Positions 44,439 to 52,347 of a DNA stretch of 64,000 nt are shown piece by piece; position 1 is the stretch's first letter; the number at the start of each line of letters is the position of its first letter. The notes beneath the pieces were generated by a model. That model saw nothing but the letters and a program-made list of their open reading frames with translations. It made no database searches and had not been told where the DNA came from. Source of the stretch: Acidobacteriota bacterium (lineage in GTDB: Bacteria > Acidobacteriota > Blastocatellia > RBC074); assembly GCA_016196035.1 (NCBI GenBank), contig JACPYM010000054.1, positions 1 to 64,000 of the forward strand, read 5' to 3'. The position numbers and the translations under genes were made by a program.

Positions 44439-45863
44439 TTATGCAATCAATTCAGGAATCACACGCCCCTCAACCACTGTCGGCACTTCCAAGCGCCCGT
44501 TGTGCTTATACGCCGTCTTGAATTGATTGAGGCCCATCAAATGCAAAATCGTGGCGTGCAAATCGTGCACGTGGGCGCGCTTCTCGATGGCTTTCAAGCC
44601 GATTTCATCCGTCGTGCCGATAAGCTGGCCGCCCTTGATGCCCGCGCCCGCCATCCACATGGTGAAGCCCCACGGATTGTGATCGCGCCCATCGCCTTTC
44701 TCGTTAAACGGCGTGCGCCCGAATTCCCCGCCCCAGACGACCAGCGTCGTGTCGAGCAAGCCGCGTGCTTTCAGATCGGTCAACAACCCGGCAATCGGCT
44801 GGTCGCTGGACGCGCACATCTTCGAGTGATTGCCCTCAATGTTGTTGTGCGCATCCCACGCGCTACCCGAACCGGAGTAAAGCTGAATGAAGCGCACGTC
44901 GCGTTCGACCAGCCGGCGCGCCAGCAAACACATCGTGCCGTATTTGTCGGTCACGGGATTGCCGATGCCATAGAGCTTCTTGGTCGCCTCGGTCTCTTTG
45001 CTCAAATCAACGGCTTCGGGCGCGGCAGCTTGCATGCGGTAGGCGAGTTCATACGAATTCAAACGCGCCAGCAATTCGCTGTCATCGGGTTTGTCGGCGG
45101 AATAACGGCGATTGAGTTGTGCCAGAAAATCAATCTTGCCGCGTTGCTGTGCGTCGCTGACGGTTTCGGGCGGCGTGACGTAATAAACCGGATTGGCGCT
45201 GGCGCGGAACTGCGTGCCCTGATACACGGCGGGCAGAAATCCGGCGCTCCAATTCTTCGTACCGCCCAACACCTCTGCGCCATCGGCCATCACGACAAAG
45301 GTCGGCAGATTCTGATTCGCTGTGCCCAGGCCATACGTCGCCCACGCCCCCAACGAAGGCCGCCCGGCCAGGATCGAACCCGTATTCATCTGGCAAACCG
45401 AACCGACGTGGTTCAAGCCATCGGCCCAGCACGAACGAATGATCGCCAAATCGTCGGCGTGCTCGGCGGTGTGCGGCAGCCAATCGCTGACCGGGATGCC
45501 GCTCTGCCCGTAGTTTTTGAACACACGCTTGCTCGGCATAATCGTATTCGACGCCGTGCCCATCGCGGTGATCGGACGCCCAAACGATTCCGGCATCGGC
45601 TGGCCGGCGAGTTTCAGCAACTCCGGTTTGGGGTCGAAGGTGTCCAGGTGCGAAGGCCCACCTTCCATAAACAAGAAGATCACTGATTTGGCGCGCGCGC
45701 GGTGATGCGGTGGTTTGGGCGCGAGCGGGTCAAGCGGCTGCTTTTGTTCAAGCGCAAAGCCATCTTCGGCCAGCATTGAGGTCAGCGCGAGCGAGCAGAG
45801 ACCAGCGCTGGATTGCAGCAGGAAGTTACGGCGGGCGCGCAGCCCATTCGAAGTGTCATTCAT
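44439..45863 (-). CDS. DUF1501 (sulfatase-fold-like) Tat-exported protein
   Basis: The protein has 474 residues. A Tat signal is visible at 10-35 (RARRNFLLQSSAGLCSLALT). The DUF1501 body shows KSVIFLFMEGGPSHLDTFDP, SCWADGLNHVGSVCQMNTG, GRPSLGAWATYGLG, LLARRLVERDVRFIQLYSG, WDAHNNIEGNH, LDTTLVVWGGEFGRTPF, GRDHNPWGFTMWMAGAGIKGG and HDLHATILHLMGL. DUF1501 proteins have an alkaline-phosphatase-like fold and are nearly always paired with DUF1549/DUF1553 proteins, as here (46874-49132). Their chemistry is not settled; periplasmic substrate handling in plant- or algae-polymer degraders is a common proposal. Confidence 0.93.
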   Translation of the reverse strand: MNDTSNGLRARRNFLLQSSAGLCSLALTSMLAEDGFALEQKQPLDPLAPKPPHHRARAKSVIFLFMEGGPSHLDTFDPKPELLKLAGQPMPESFGRPITAMGTASNTIMPSKRVFKNYGQSGIPVSDWLPHTAEHADDLAIIRSCWADGLNHVGSVCQMNTGSILAGRPSLGAWATYGLGTANQNLPTFVVMADGAEVLGGTKNWSAGFLPAVYQGTQFRASANPVYYVTPPETVSDAQQRGKIDFLAQLNRRYSADKPDDSELLARLNSYELAYRMQAAAPEAVDLSKETEATKKLYGIGNPVTDKYGTMCLLARRLVERDVRFIQLYSGSGSAWDAHNNIEGNHSKMCASSDQPIAGLLTDLKARGLLDTTLVVWGGEFGRTPFNEKGDGRDHNPWGFTMWMAGAGIKGGQLIGTTDEIGLKAIEKRAHVHDLHATILHLMGLNQFKTAYKHNGRLEVPTVVEGRVIPELIA

Positions 45864-45887
45864 TTTCTGTTTCCTCGGCCAGGCGCG

Positions 45888-46874
45888 TTAGTTGGGCAGC
45901 GCGCGCTCGAACTCGTCCACTGATACGCACGTGGCGGCAATCTCCGCCAGCCGCTCCAGCACGGTTGGGCTATCAATGCGTGCGACTGCTTCTTTCACTT
46001 GATGCGGTGGCTCTCCAAATCGTGCTGACAGGACTTTTAGCAACAGTTTGATCTCGCCCGTGATCTCGCCTTTGTCAAACCCTATCTGTTCTCTATAAGA
46101 CATAAACTCCATCGCAGCTTCTCCATATTGGACGTTGAACTCGTCCTCGAATTTGATTTCTAAATCGGACGGCAAGCGCATGACCCACTCAATGAATCTC
46201 AGCACGCCATCCCAGTAAACAACCATTTTTCCGCGCTTGCCTTGATCCGCAATCGTCCTGATTTCCTCGGTCACCTCCGCTTGCAGCGCCATCCGCAGGT
46301 CATAACGCTTTTGCGGTTTGCCTTTGCTGGCCTGCGCCCGGCGATGCGCGCGCGTGACCAGCGAAAACGGATTCGTTTACCGCGCCAACTCCGGCGTGTC
46401 GAAATCCAGCAGCTTGGCGACCGGAAATTCGAGCAACAGTTTACAGCCCAGCGTCACGCGCTCAAATTTGTGGGGACGCCACTCACGCCGCGCATCCGTC
46501 AACAACACCAGGCTCGCCACCGGGCGCTTCAGCTTTTCGTAGATGCGGTAGTGATATTCAAAGACGCGCTCTTCCAGGTTCAGGATCGGCTCGTTCTACG
46601 CTTCGAGGTGCACGGCGATCAAACATTCGTGGCCGTCGAGTGCATAGGCTTCAAACAGCTTGTCCACTACGCCCTTCCGCACCAAACCGCGCGGCACGAT
46701 CTTTTGCAGTTCCTTGTCAAGAAAACGCACCGGCCGCGTCCAGTCAATGCCCGCGCTGGCGGCGGGGAAGAAGTAATCCATGAACTCGCGCAGATAGCGT
46801 TCGATCACCTCTTTCCACGCGCCGTCAAAATCGTCGCGCGCCTTATCGGCCGGAGTTGTGCGTTGGCGTGCCAT
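45888..46874 (-). pseudogene. Rpn-family (PD-(D/E)XK nuclease / DUF4351-type) gene broken by two stop codons
   Basis: One frame encodes 328 residue-equivalents but is interrupted by TAG at 46598-46596 and TAA at 46379-46377. Pieces in order: GAWKEVIERYLREFMDYFFP, a middle with YALDGHECLIAVHLEA then NEPILNLEERVFEYHYRIYE and KRPVASLVLLTD (the nuclease core typical of Rpn recombination-promoting proteins), then VTRAHRRAQASKG, and a C-terminal third with FGEPPHQVKEAVARIDSPT. The ATG at 46874 overlaps the stop of the DUF1549 gene (TGATG). The C-terminal part alone (45888-46292) could still be translated. It interrupts the usual DUF1549-DUF1501 adjacency. Confidence 0.85.
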
Positions 46875-49132
46875 CAGTTGACATAGACAAACTCATTCGC
46901 ATTGAACAGCACGTGGCAAAAATCAATCAACGCCGCCGCCTTTGCCGCCTCAAGTCCAGTTGGGGTATTGCGCGGCAATGCGACCGCCTGCTTTGCCTCA
47001 AGCCGCGTTTGGATGAGCGCGGCCTGCTGCTGCAAAAAGCTCAACGCCGCAGCGATCTCATCCGCCGCAGGTTGGCGGGCGAAGGCCAAACGATACGCCG
47101 CCGCAATCTGGGCATTCACATCCGCGCCCGCCGTCTGCAACACGCGTCCGGCGAAGGCTTGGGCGGCGCTCAAGGTCACTTTGTCATTGAGCAGGTTCAG
47201 CGCCTGGGGCGCCGTCGTCGTGACATTGCGACGCGCGCAACTCTCGTGCGAATCCGGCAAGTCGAAGGCTTGAAACATGGGGTAACGCGAATTGCGCCGC
47301 ATAAACACGTAGATGCTGCGGCGGTTGCGCGCTTCCGCACTCTCCTTGCGATTCCAGCCGCCGCGCACGTCCATCTCTTTGGGGATTTCGGGGAAGACGC
47401 TCGGCCCGCCCATCTGCCGGTTCAGTTGCCCGCTGATCGCCAGGATGGCGTCGCGAATCTCCTCACCGCTCAACCGCTGCCGCCGGAAGCGCCAGAGCAA
47501 TTTGTTATCAGGATCAGTTTGCGCCGCCTGCTCATTGAACGTCGTCGCCTGTTGATAGGCATTCGAGAGCATCAACAGCCGGTGCATTTTTTTCATGCTC
47601 CAGCCTTGCTCGACAAAGGTCGAGGCGAGCCAATCCAGCAATTCGCGGTGCGTCTCAACCTCGCGCATCTGGCCAAAATCGTTGGGCGTGCCGACGATGC
47701 CGCGCCCAAAGTGGTAATGCCACAGGCGATTGACCAGCACACGCGCCACCAGCGGGTTGTTTGGATCGGTCAGCCAGTTCGCCAAGGTCGTGCGGCGGCC
47801 CGTTGAGGTGACCTTGTCGCAAGGCTCAATTTTGGCATCGTGGCGATCAATCACCGACAAGTACCCCGGCTGGACTTCCGCACCGTAGTTGTCATAGCCG
47901 CCGCCTTTCAGCAAGAAATGCTTGGGCGCTTCCGGCCCGACGTCGGTGATGCCTGAACCAATGGGCAGCGGTTGCGGCTTGATGTTGTCAAAGGCGGCCA
48001 GTTGTTCGCGCAAGGTTTCCCATTGCTTCTTCTGCTCGCCTTTCAGTTTGTTGGCGATGCCGTTGCCGTCTTCATCAAAGCCATAATGCAGTTGCCATTG
48101 CGCCTTGTGGTACATCAGCCATTGCATCGTGTCGCGCTTTTCGGGCGGCATGGTGATCGCGGTTTGAATTTCAGCCGGATACTTTTCGAAGCTGTCGTCA
48201 TAGAGCGCCTGTTTCGCGGGCGCTTCCAACTTCTCGATTTGCTCGCGCAAGTCTTTGGTCTGCGCTTCCCAGTTGGCGCGTTTGCGGGCGTATTCGGCTT
48301 GTTCGGCGCGCGAGACAAGCACGTAATCGTCTTTGGCGCGCGTCGCAGCGAAGAAGGCTTGCAGCTTGTAATAATCCTTCTGCAAGACCGGATCGAACTT
48401 ATGATCGTGGCAGCGCGCACAGCCATACGTCGTGCCAAGGAAAACCGCGCCGACCGTGTCCGTGATGTCGTTGAGAATTTCTTGCCGCCGCTGCATCAGG
48501 TTGCGCGCGTTGTATTCGTCGGGATAGTGGCGATTGAAACCAGTTGCAACCAGCGCGTCGGGGTCATCCGGCCACAATTCATCGCCAGCGATTTGCTCTT
48601 TGATAAAGCGGTCGTAGGGCTTGTCGCTGTTGAACGACTTGATGACGTAATCGCGGTAGCGCCAGATATTCGGGCGCGTGTCGTCGGCCTTGAACCCATC
48701 GCTCTCGGCATAGCGCGCCAGGTCGAGCCAGTGCCGCGCCCATTTCTCGCCGTAACGCGGACTCGCTAACAGCCGGTCAACTACTTTTTCAAACGCGCGC
48801 GGCGAACGGTCAGCCACGAAGGCGTTGACCTCTTCTGGCGTCGGCGGCAGACCCGTCAAATCAAAAGTCGCACGGCGCAGCAAGGTAATTTTGTCGGCGC
48901 GCGCTGAGGGCGTGAGGCCACTCGCTTCCAGCTTCTGCAAGATGAATGCATCCACCGGCGTCTTGATCCAGGCGCGATTTTTGATGGCAGGCACGGCAGG
49001 CTTCTGCACCTTTTGATAAGCCCAGTGGTTCAAAAGCTCCGCCTTAAATGGCAAGTCATCGGCCATTGCCAAGGCACCGCCAGTCAGCGCCAGCGCGACG
49101 AGTACAGCCTTAAAACGAGTGAAGCTGCCCAT
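46874..49132 (-). CDS. DUF1549/DUF1553 protein with CxxCH (PSCyt2-type)
   Basis: The protein has 752 residues with a signal peptide (AVLVALALTGGALAMADD). DUF1549 spans about 45-260: IKTPVDAFILQKLEASGLTP, RRATFDLTGLPPTPEEV, YGEKWARHWLDLARYAESDG, and a c-type haem-like GCARCHDHKFDPV near 237. A coiled-coil-rich middle (about 280-400) precedes DUF1553 (about 440-720), which has RTTLANWLTDPNNPLVARVL, NRLWHYHFGRGIVGTPNDFG, RRQRLSGEEIRDAILAISGQ and ARRNVTTTAPQALNLLN. Such proteins pair with DUF1501 proteins in Planctomycetota, Verrucomicrobiota and Acidobacteriota. It is the first gene of the minus-strand operon ending with the candidate selenoprotein. Confidence 0.93.
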   Translation of the reverse strand: MGSFTRFKAVLVALALTGGALAMADDLPFKAELLNHWAYQKVQKPAVPAIKNRAWIKTPVDAFILQKLEASGLTPSARADKITLLRRATFDLTGLPPTPEEVNAFVADRSPRAFEKVVDRLLASPRYGEKWARHWLDLARYAESDGFKADDTRPNIWRYRDYVIKSFNSDKPYDRFIKEQIAGDELWPDDPDALVATGFNRHYPDEYNARNLMQRRQEILNDITDTVGAVFLGTTYGCARCHDHKFDPVLQKDYYKLQAFFAATRAKDDYVLVSRAEQAEYARKRANWEAQTKDLREQIEKLEAPAKQALYDDSFEKYPAEIQTAITMPPEKRDTMQWLMYHKAQWQLHYGFDEDGNGIANKLKGEQKKQWETLREQLAAFDNIKPQPLPIGSGITDVGPEAPKHFLLKGGGYDNYGAEVQPGYLSVIDRHDAKIEPCDKVTSTGRRTTLANWLTDPNNPLVARVLVNRLWHYHFGRGIVGTPNDFGQMREVETHRELLDWLASTFVEQGWSMKKMHRLLMLSNAYQQATTFNEQAAQTDPDNKLLWRFRRQRLSGEEIRDAILAISGQLNRQMGGPSVFPEIPKEMDVRGGWNRKESAEARNRRSIYVFMRRNSRYPMFQAFDLPDSHESCARRNVTTTAPQALNLLNDKVTLSAAQAFAGRVLQTAGADVNAQIAAAYRLAFARQPAADEIAAALSFLQQQAALIQTRLEAKQAVALPRNTPTGLEAAKAAALIDFCHVLFNANEFVYVN

Positions 49133-49250
49133 AACTTTTTTCTCCAGAGTAGCAGGGAGGTTTTACCAATTGACGAGCACGTGTATTCTTCAGTCAGTAT
49201 CGGCTGAAGTCAATCAGTTTGGAGGTTTTGAGGGCGTGCCACACAACTAC

Positions 49251-50426
49251 ATGCATTCAGAGATATTCAACCACGAAGAAACGAAGAGCACGAAGCAAAA
49301 TACAGAAAGTGTCCAGGCTTCTCGTCTTTTCCTTCGTGCTCTTCGTCTCTTCGTGGTGAATTCGCTTTTCGCCAGCTTGACTGTGGCGATTTACGCGCAA
49401 CCGCGCATCAGCAACTTCGCGGGTACAGGCCAGGCCGGGTATGCCGGTGATGGCGGCCCCGCCAAAGAGGCGCAACTCAACCAACCCTTCGGTCTCGTGC
49501 GCGGCCCCGACGGCGCGTTGTATGTTTGCGACACCAATAATCACGTCATCCGCCGTATAGACCGCAAAGGTATCACCACTGTCGTGGGCACGGGCCAGAA
49601 AGGTTACAGCGGCGACGGCGGCCCGGCCTTGCAAGCGCAACTCAATGAACCTTACGAAGTACGCTTCGACAAAGCAGGTAATCTCTATTTTGTCGAACGG
49701 CTCAACCACACCGTGCGCCGCGTAGATGCCAAAACCAAAATTATCACCACCGTCGCGGGCACAGGCCAACCGGGTTTTTCGGGTGATGGCGGCCCGGCGA
49801 ACAAGGCACAGTTGAATCAGCCGCACAGCATCCAATTCGACCGCTTTGGCGATCTGTACATCTGCGACATCCTCAACCACCGCATTCGCAAGGTGCTGCT
49901 GAAAGAGGGCCTCATCCTGACCGTGGCGGGCACGGGTGAAAAGAAGCCTACGCCCGAGGGCGCCCCCATCGCGGGCACGCCGCTCAATGGCCCGCGCGCG
50001 CTCGATTTCGACCGTAACGGCGACCTCTGGCTGGCGCTGCGCGAAGGCAATGCGGTCTATCGCTTCGACATGAAAACCCACACCATTCATCACGTCGCGG
50101 GCACCGGCAAGCAAGACTTCACCGGCGGCTTCATAAAAAGTGGGGGACCAGCCAAAGAAGCGACGCTTTCCGGCCCCAAAGGCTTGAGCATCGCGCCCAA
50201 CGGCAATGTCTACTTAGCCGACACCGAAAGCCATTCGATCAGGATGATTGATGTGCGCAAAGGCACGCTCGAACTGATTGCGGGCACGGGCGCAAAAGGC
50301 GATGGAGCCGATGGCAATCCGCTGGAATGCAAGCTGGCGCGGCCCCACGGCGTATTTGTGGATAAGGATGGCGCGATTTATATCGGCGATAGCGAAGCGC
50401 ACCGGGTACGCGTGATCAACCGCTAA
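49251..50426 (+). CDS. NHL-repeat beta-propeller protein, exported
   Basis: From the ATG at 49251 the protein has 391 residues, though a GTG near 49352, just before a signal-peptide-like segment (NSLFASLTVAIYAQPR), is at least as likely. The rest is a propeller with near-identical NHL-type blades of GTGQAGYAGDGGPAKEAQLN form, each followed by D-x-x-G-x-L-Y-x-x-D-x-x-N-H-x-x-R-R. There are about six blades. The codons between 49266 and 49360 fall inside a head-to-head short-unit repeat and encode a low-complexity NHEETKSTKQN / LFLRALRLF stretch. Function unknown; such propellers usually mediate binding. Confidence 0.85.
   Translation: MHSEIFNHEETKSTKQNTESVQASRLFLRALRLFVVNSLFASLTVAIYAQPRISNFAGTGQAGYAGDGGPAKEAQLNQPFGLVRGPDGALYVCDTNNHVIRRIDRKGITTVVGTGQKGYSGDGGPALQAQLNEPYEVRFDKAGNLYFVERLNHTVRRVDAKTKIITTVAGTGQPGFSGDGGPANKAQLNQPHSIQFDRFGDLYICDILNHRIRKVLLKEGLILTVAGTGEKKPTPEGAPIAGTPLNGPRALDFDRNGDLWLALREGNAVYRFDMKTHTIHHVAGTGKQDFTGGFIKSGGPAKEATLSGPKGLSIAPNGNVYLADTESHSIRMIDVRKGTLELIAGTGAKGDGADGNPLECKLARPHGVFVDKDGAIYIGDSEAHRVRVINR
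49266..49360. repeat. Head-to-head array of ACGAAGA-type units overlapping a gene start
   Basis: The left arm 49266-49295 and right arm 49332-49360 are reverse complements with one mismatch and one indel, each made of ACGAAGA/CACGAAG units. It lies in the 5' part of the NHL-repeat gene, close to or inside the coding region, and so makes the true start uncertain. Confidence 0.75.
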
Positions 50427-50453
50427 AGCGACAACCAATACGTGGAAGAATCT

Positions 50454-50936
50454 ATGCTGAATGATTTGCCTTTTCGCCAAGCTGCGCCAACTGACGCCGA
50501 GGCCATCGCTGCCCTCGTCAATGCCGCCTTCCGTGTCGAGCGCTTCTTTATAGACGGCGACCGCACGAATCCTGACCACATCCGCACACAGTTACAAGCC
50601 GGTGTCTTTTTGCTGGCGGAAGAGCGCAGCCAACTCATCGGTTGTGTCTATGTTGAGTTGCGTGGCGAACAAGGTAAGCAAGGCTACTTCGGCTTGTTGG
50701 CGATTGATCCGGCGCGGCAAAAGACGGGGCTGGGCAAACGTTTGGTGATGGCAGCCGAAGATTACTGCCGCGCGGCGGGCTGTCGTGAGATGGAATTGCA
50801 AATCGTGAATGTGCGGGAGGAATTGCCGGGTTTTTACCAGCGGCTGGGCTATCACGAGACGGGCACGGCGCCGTTCAGGGCCAATCATGAACCGCTGCTT
50901 CCCTGTCACTTCGTCAAGATGTCGAAGCTGCTTTAG
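50454..50936 (+). CDS. GNAT-family N-acetyltransferase
   Basis: The product has 160 residues from the ATG at 50454 (GGAAGA upstream); a GTG at 50442 is an alternative. The GNAT fold is visible as FRQAAPTDAEAIAALVNAAF, FLLAEERSQLIGCVYVEL, YFGLLAIDPARQKTGLGKRL (acetyl-CoA-binding motif A with the R-x-x-G-x-G/A pattern) and LPGFYQRLGYHETGTAPF. The substrate is unknown. It follows the NHL gene by 27 nt and precedes the DUF1460 gene across a 328-nt repeat-bearing gap. Confidence 0.92.
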   Translation: MLNDLPFRQAAPTDAEAIAALVNAAFRVERFFIDGDRTNPDHIRTQLQAGVFLLAEERSQLIGCVYVELRGEQGKQGYFGLLAIDPARQKTGLGKRLVMAAEDYCRAAGCREMELQIVNVREELPGFYQRLGYHETGTAPFRANHEPLLPCHFVKMSKLL

Positions 50937-51264
50937 CGCGCCACATGCTCACGGTTCCCGATCACAAAGGGCGTGCGTCAGAGTTTTGCACAAAGGCAAA
51001 ACGGGCGGCGGCGGTGCGCGTAGCGCAACCTGCCGAGGTTGCGCCGCTTGACAGCTACGGCCAAGGCTTCACTTGCGACACCGCACAACCTCGGCAGGTT
51101 GCGCCACTTGCGCTGCAACGTTCGTTTCCGCCTGCGCAAAACTTTGACGCGCACCCGATCACAAACTTGCGGTATCCAGTCCGCTCGTTTCCGGGTAAAC
51201 TTGGCCGACTGCCGGGCAGCGATCAAGCCCAAGCTGACGACTGAAGCAAGCACACGAGGTAAGC
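50937..51264. repeat. Gap with an inverted-repeat element (arms 51023-51041 and 51086-51104)
   Basis: The region has no convincing gene. It contains two perfect 19-bp reverse-complement arms (GCGCAACCTGCCGAGGTTG and its complement) 44 nt apart; each arm is itself partly palindromic (CAACCTCGGCAGGTTG). This is typical of dispersed palindromic elements. The sequence near 51240-51264 carries the GAGG Shine-Dalgarno of the next gene. Confidence 0.7.
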
Positions 51265-52098
51265 ATGCGGTTCAAACAGAGTTTGTTTTTCACGGCTGGT
51301 TTTTTGGCGCTCAGTTTCAGCGCCGCCGGCCAGCAGCACACCGCGCGGCCACGCACGGTGGTGCATTCGCCCGCCCCAGTTACTACGATGGATGCGGGGA
51401 ATCTGAACACCGCGCGCACCTTGCTGGCGGCAGCGCGAGCCACCGCGACGCTTGGTGACCGGGCGCAAAGCATCTCGGCGCACTTGATCGGCGCGCCTTA
51501 TCTGCTCAATCCGCTGATTGGTTCACCGACTGAGCCCGAACAACTGGTCACGCGCTTCGATGGGTTCGATTGCGTGACGTTTGTCGAGACGGTCTTGGCG
51601 CTGGCGGTTTCGCATAGGGCCGAAGAGTTCCCCGCCAAGCTGCGCGAAATCAGGTATGAAAATGGCCGCGTGGATTACCGCGCGCGATTGCATTATATGA
51701 CCGCTTGGTCGCGCTATCAGGTGCAACGCGGCTTTTTGCATGACCTCACCAGCGGGCCGGGCACGCTGGAAAGAACTGTCACCTTGAGCGTTGTGCCGGG
51801 CATTCCGCCCAAACAGATAAGCTTTCGCTATTTTCCCAAACAGGAACTTGACCGCGTCAGCAAATGGCTGGCGAATGGCGATCTGATTTTTTTTGTTGCG
51901 CCGCACCAAGACCTCGACGTTTATCACGTCGGACTGGTTTTTCGTGAAGGCGGCAAATTGCTGGTGCGGCACGCGCGGCAACAGCGCGGCCAGGTGATTG
52001 AGCAACCGCTGGCGGGCTTTATCAGGCTGATGCAAGGGACGGGGTTTATGATTTACCGCCCGGTTGAAAATACAGCCGACCTCAGACCAACACATTGA
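51265..52098 (+). CDS. DUF1460 / N-acetylmuramoyl-L-alanine amidase-like protein
   Basis: The protein has 277 residues, with a signal peptide at about 1-22 (SLFFTAGFLALSFSAAG) and GAGG upstream of the start. The NlpC/P60-superfamily core has the catalytic Cys in FDGFDCVTFVETVLALA (about residue 104) and the His in DLDVYHVGLVFREGG (about 221), with MTAWSRYQVQRGFLHDLT between. DUF1460 proteins cleave or bind peptidoglycan peptides in the periplasm; the exact bond is not deducible. The gene is flanked by palindrome-bearing gaps and does not appear to be in an operon. Confidence 0.9.
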   Translation: MRFKQSLFFTAGFLALSFSAAGQQHTARPRTVVHSPAPVTTMDAGNLNTARTLLAAARATATLGDRAQSISAHLIGAPYLLNPLIGSPTEPEQLVTRFDGFDCVTFVETVLALAVSHRAEEFPAKLREIRYENGRVDYRARLHYMTAWSRYQVQRGFLHDLTSGPGTLERTVTLSVVPGIPPKQISFRYFPKQELDRVSKWLANGDLIFFVAPHQDLDVYHVGLVFREGGKLLVRHARQQRGQVIEQPLAGFIRLMQGTGFMIYRPVENTADLRPTH

Positions 52099-52244
52099 CA
52101 CCTGGCAATGCGCTACGAGACGACGCCACGCACGTACTGCGGTGCTGGCCGCTTGGTGCCAGTGCGCAGTAAGGTGCAAAGATTTTTTTCGACAACGGCT
52201 TTGCTGTGCCAGTAACAAGCACGGCGGCAACTCACTCAACAATG

Positions 52245-52281
52245 GCTGAGTTGCGCGCCATTCGGGCGCGCACAACTCAGC
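52245..52281. terminator. Stem-loop between the DUF1460 and GH9 genes
   Basis: GCTGAGTTGCGCGCC (52245-52259) pairs with the downstream GGGCGCGCACAACTCAGC (52264-52281), with a short CA bulge and a 4-nt loop. It lies in the 249-nt gap between two plus-strand genes. There is no T-run, so it is either a Rho-independent-like hairpin without a strong tail or a small repeat. Confidence 0.45.
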
Positions 52282-52347
52282 GCTGATTCCCCCTCGCAAC
52301 AACAATCCAACTCCCCCTCCGGATGAAATTCAGCAGGAGCAGAAACG

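Noticed and set aside
46377-46598. TAG and TAA in the Rpn gene as recoded sense codons
   Set aside because: They are at unrelated positions with no structural element nearby, and the family often decays; pseudogene is the simpler reading.
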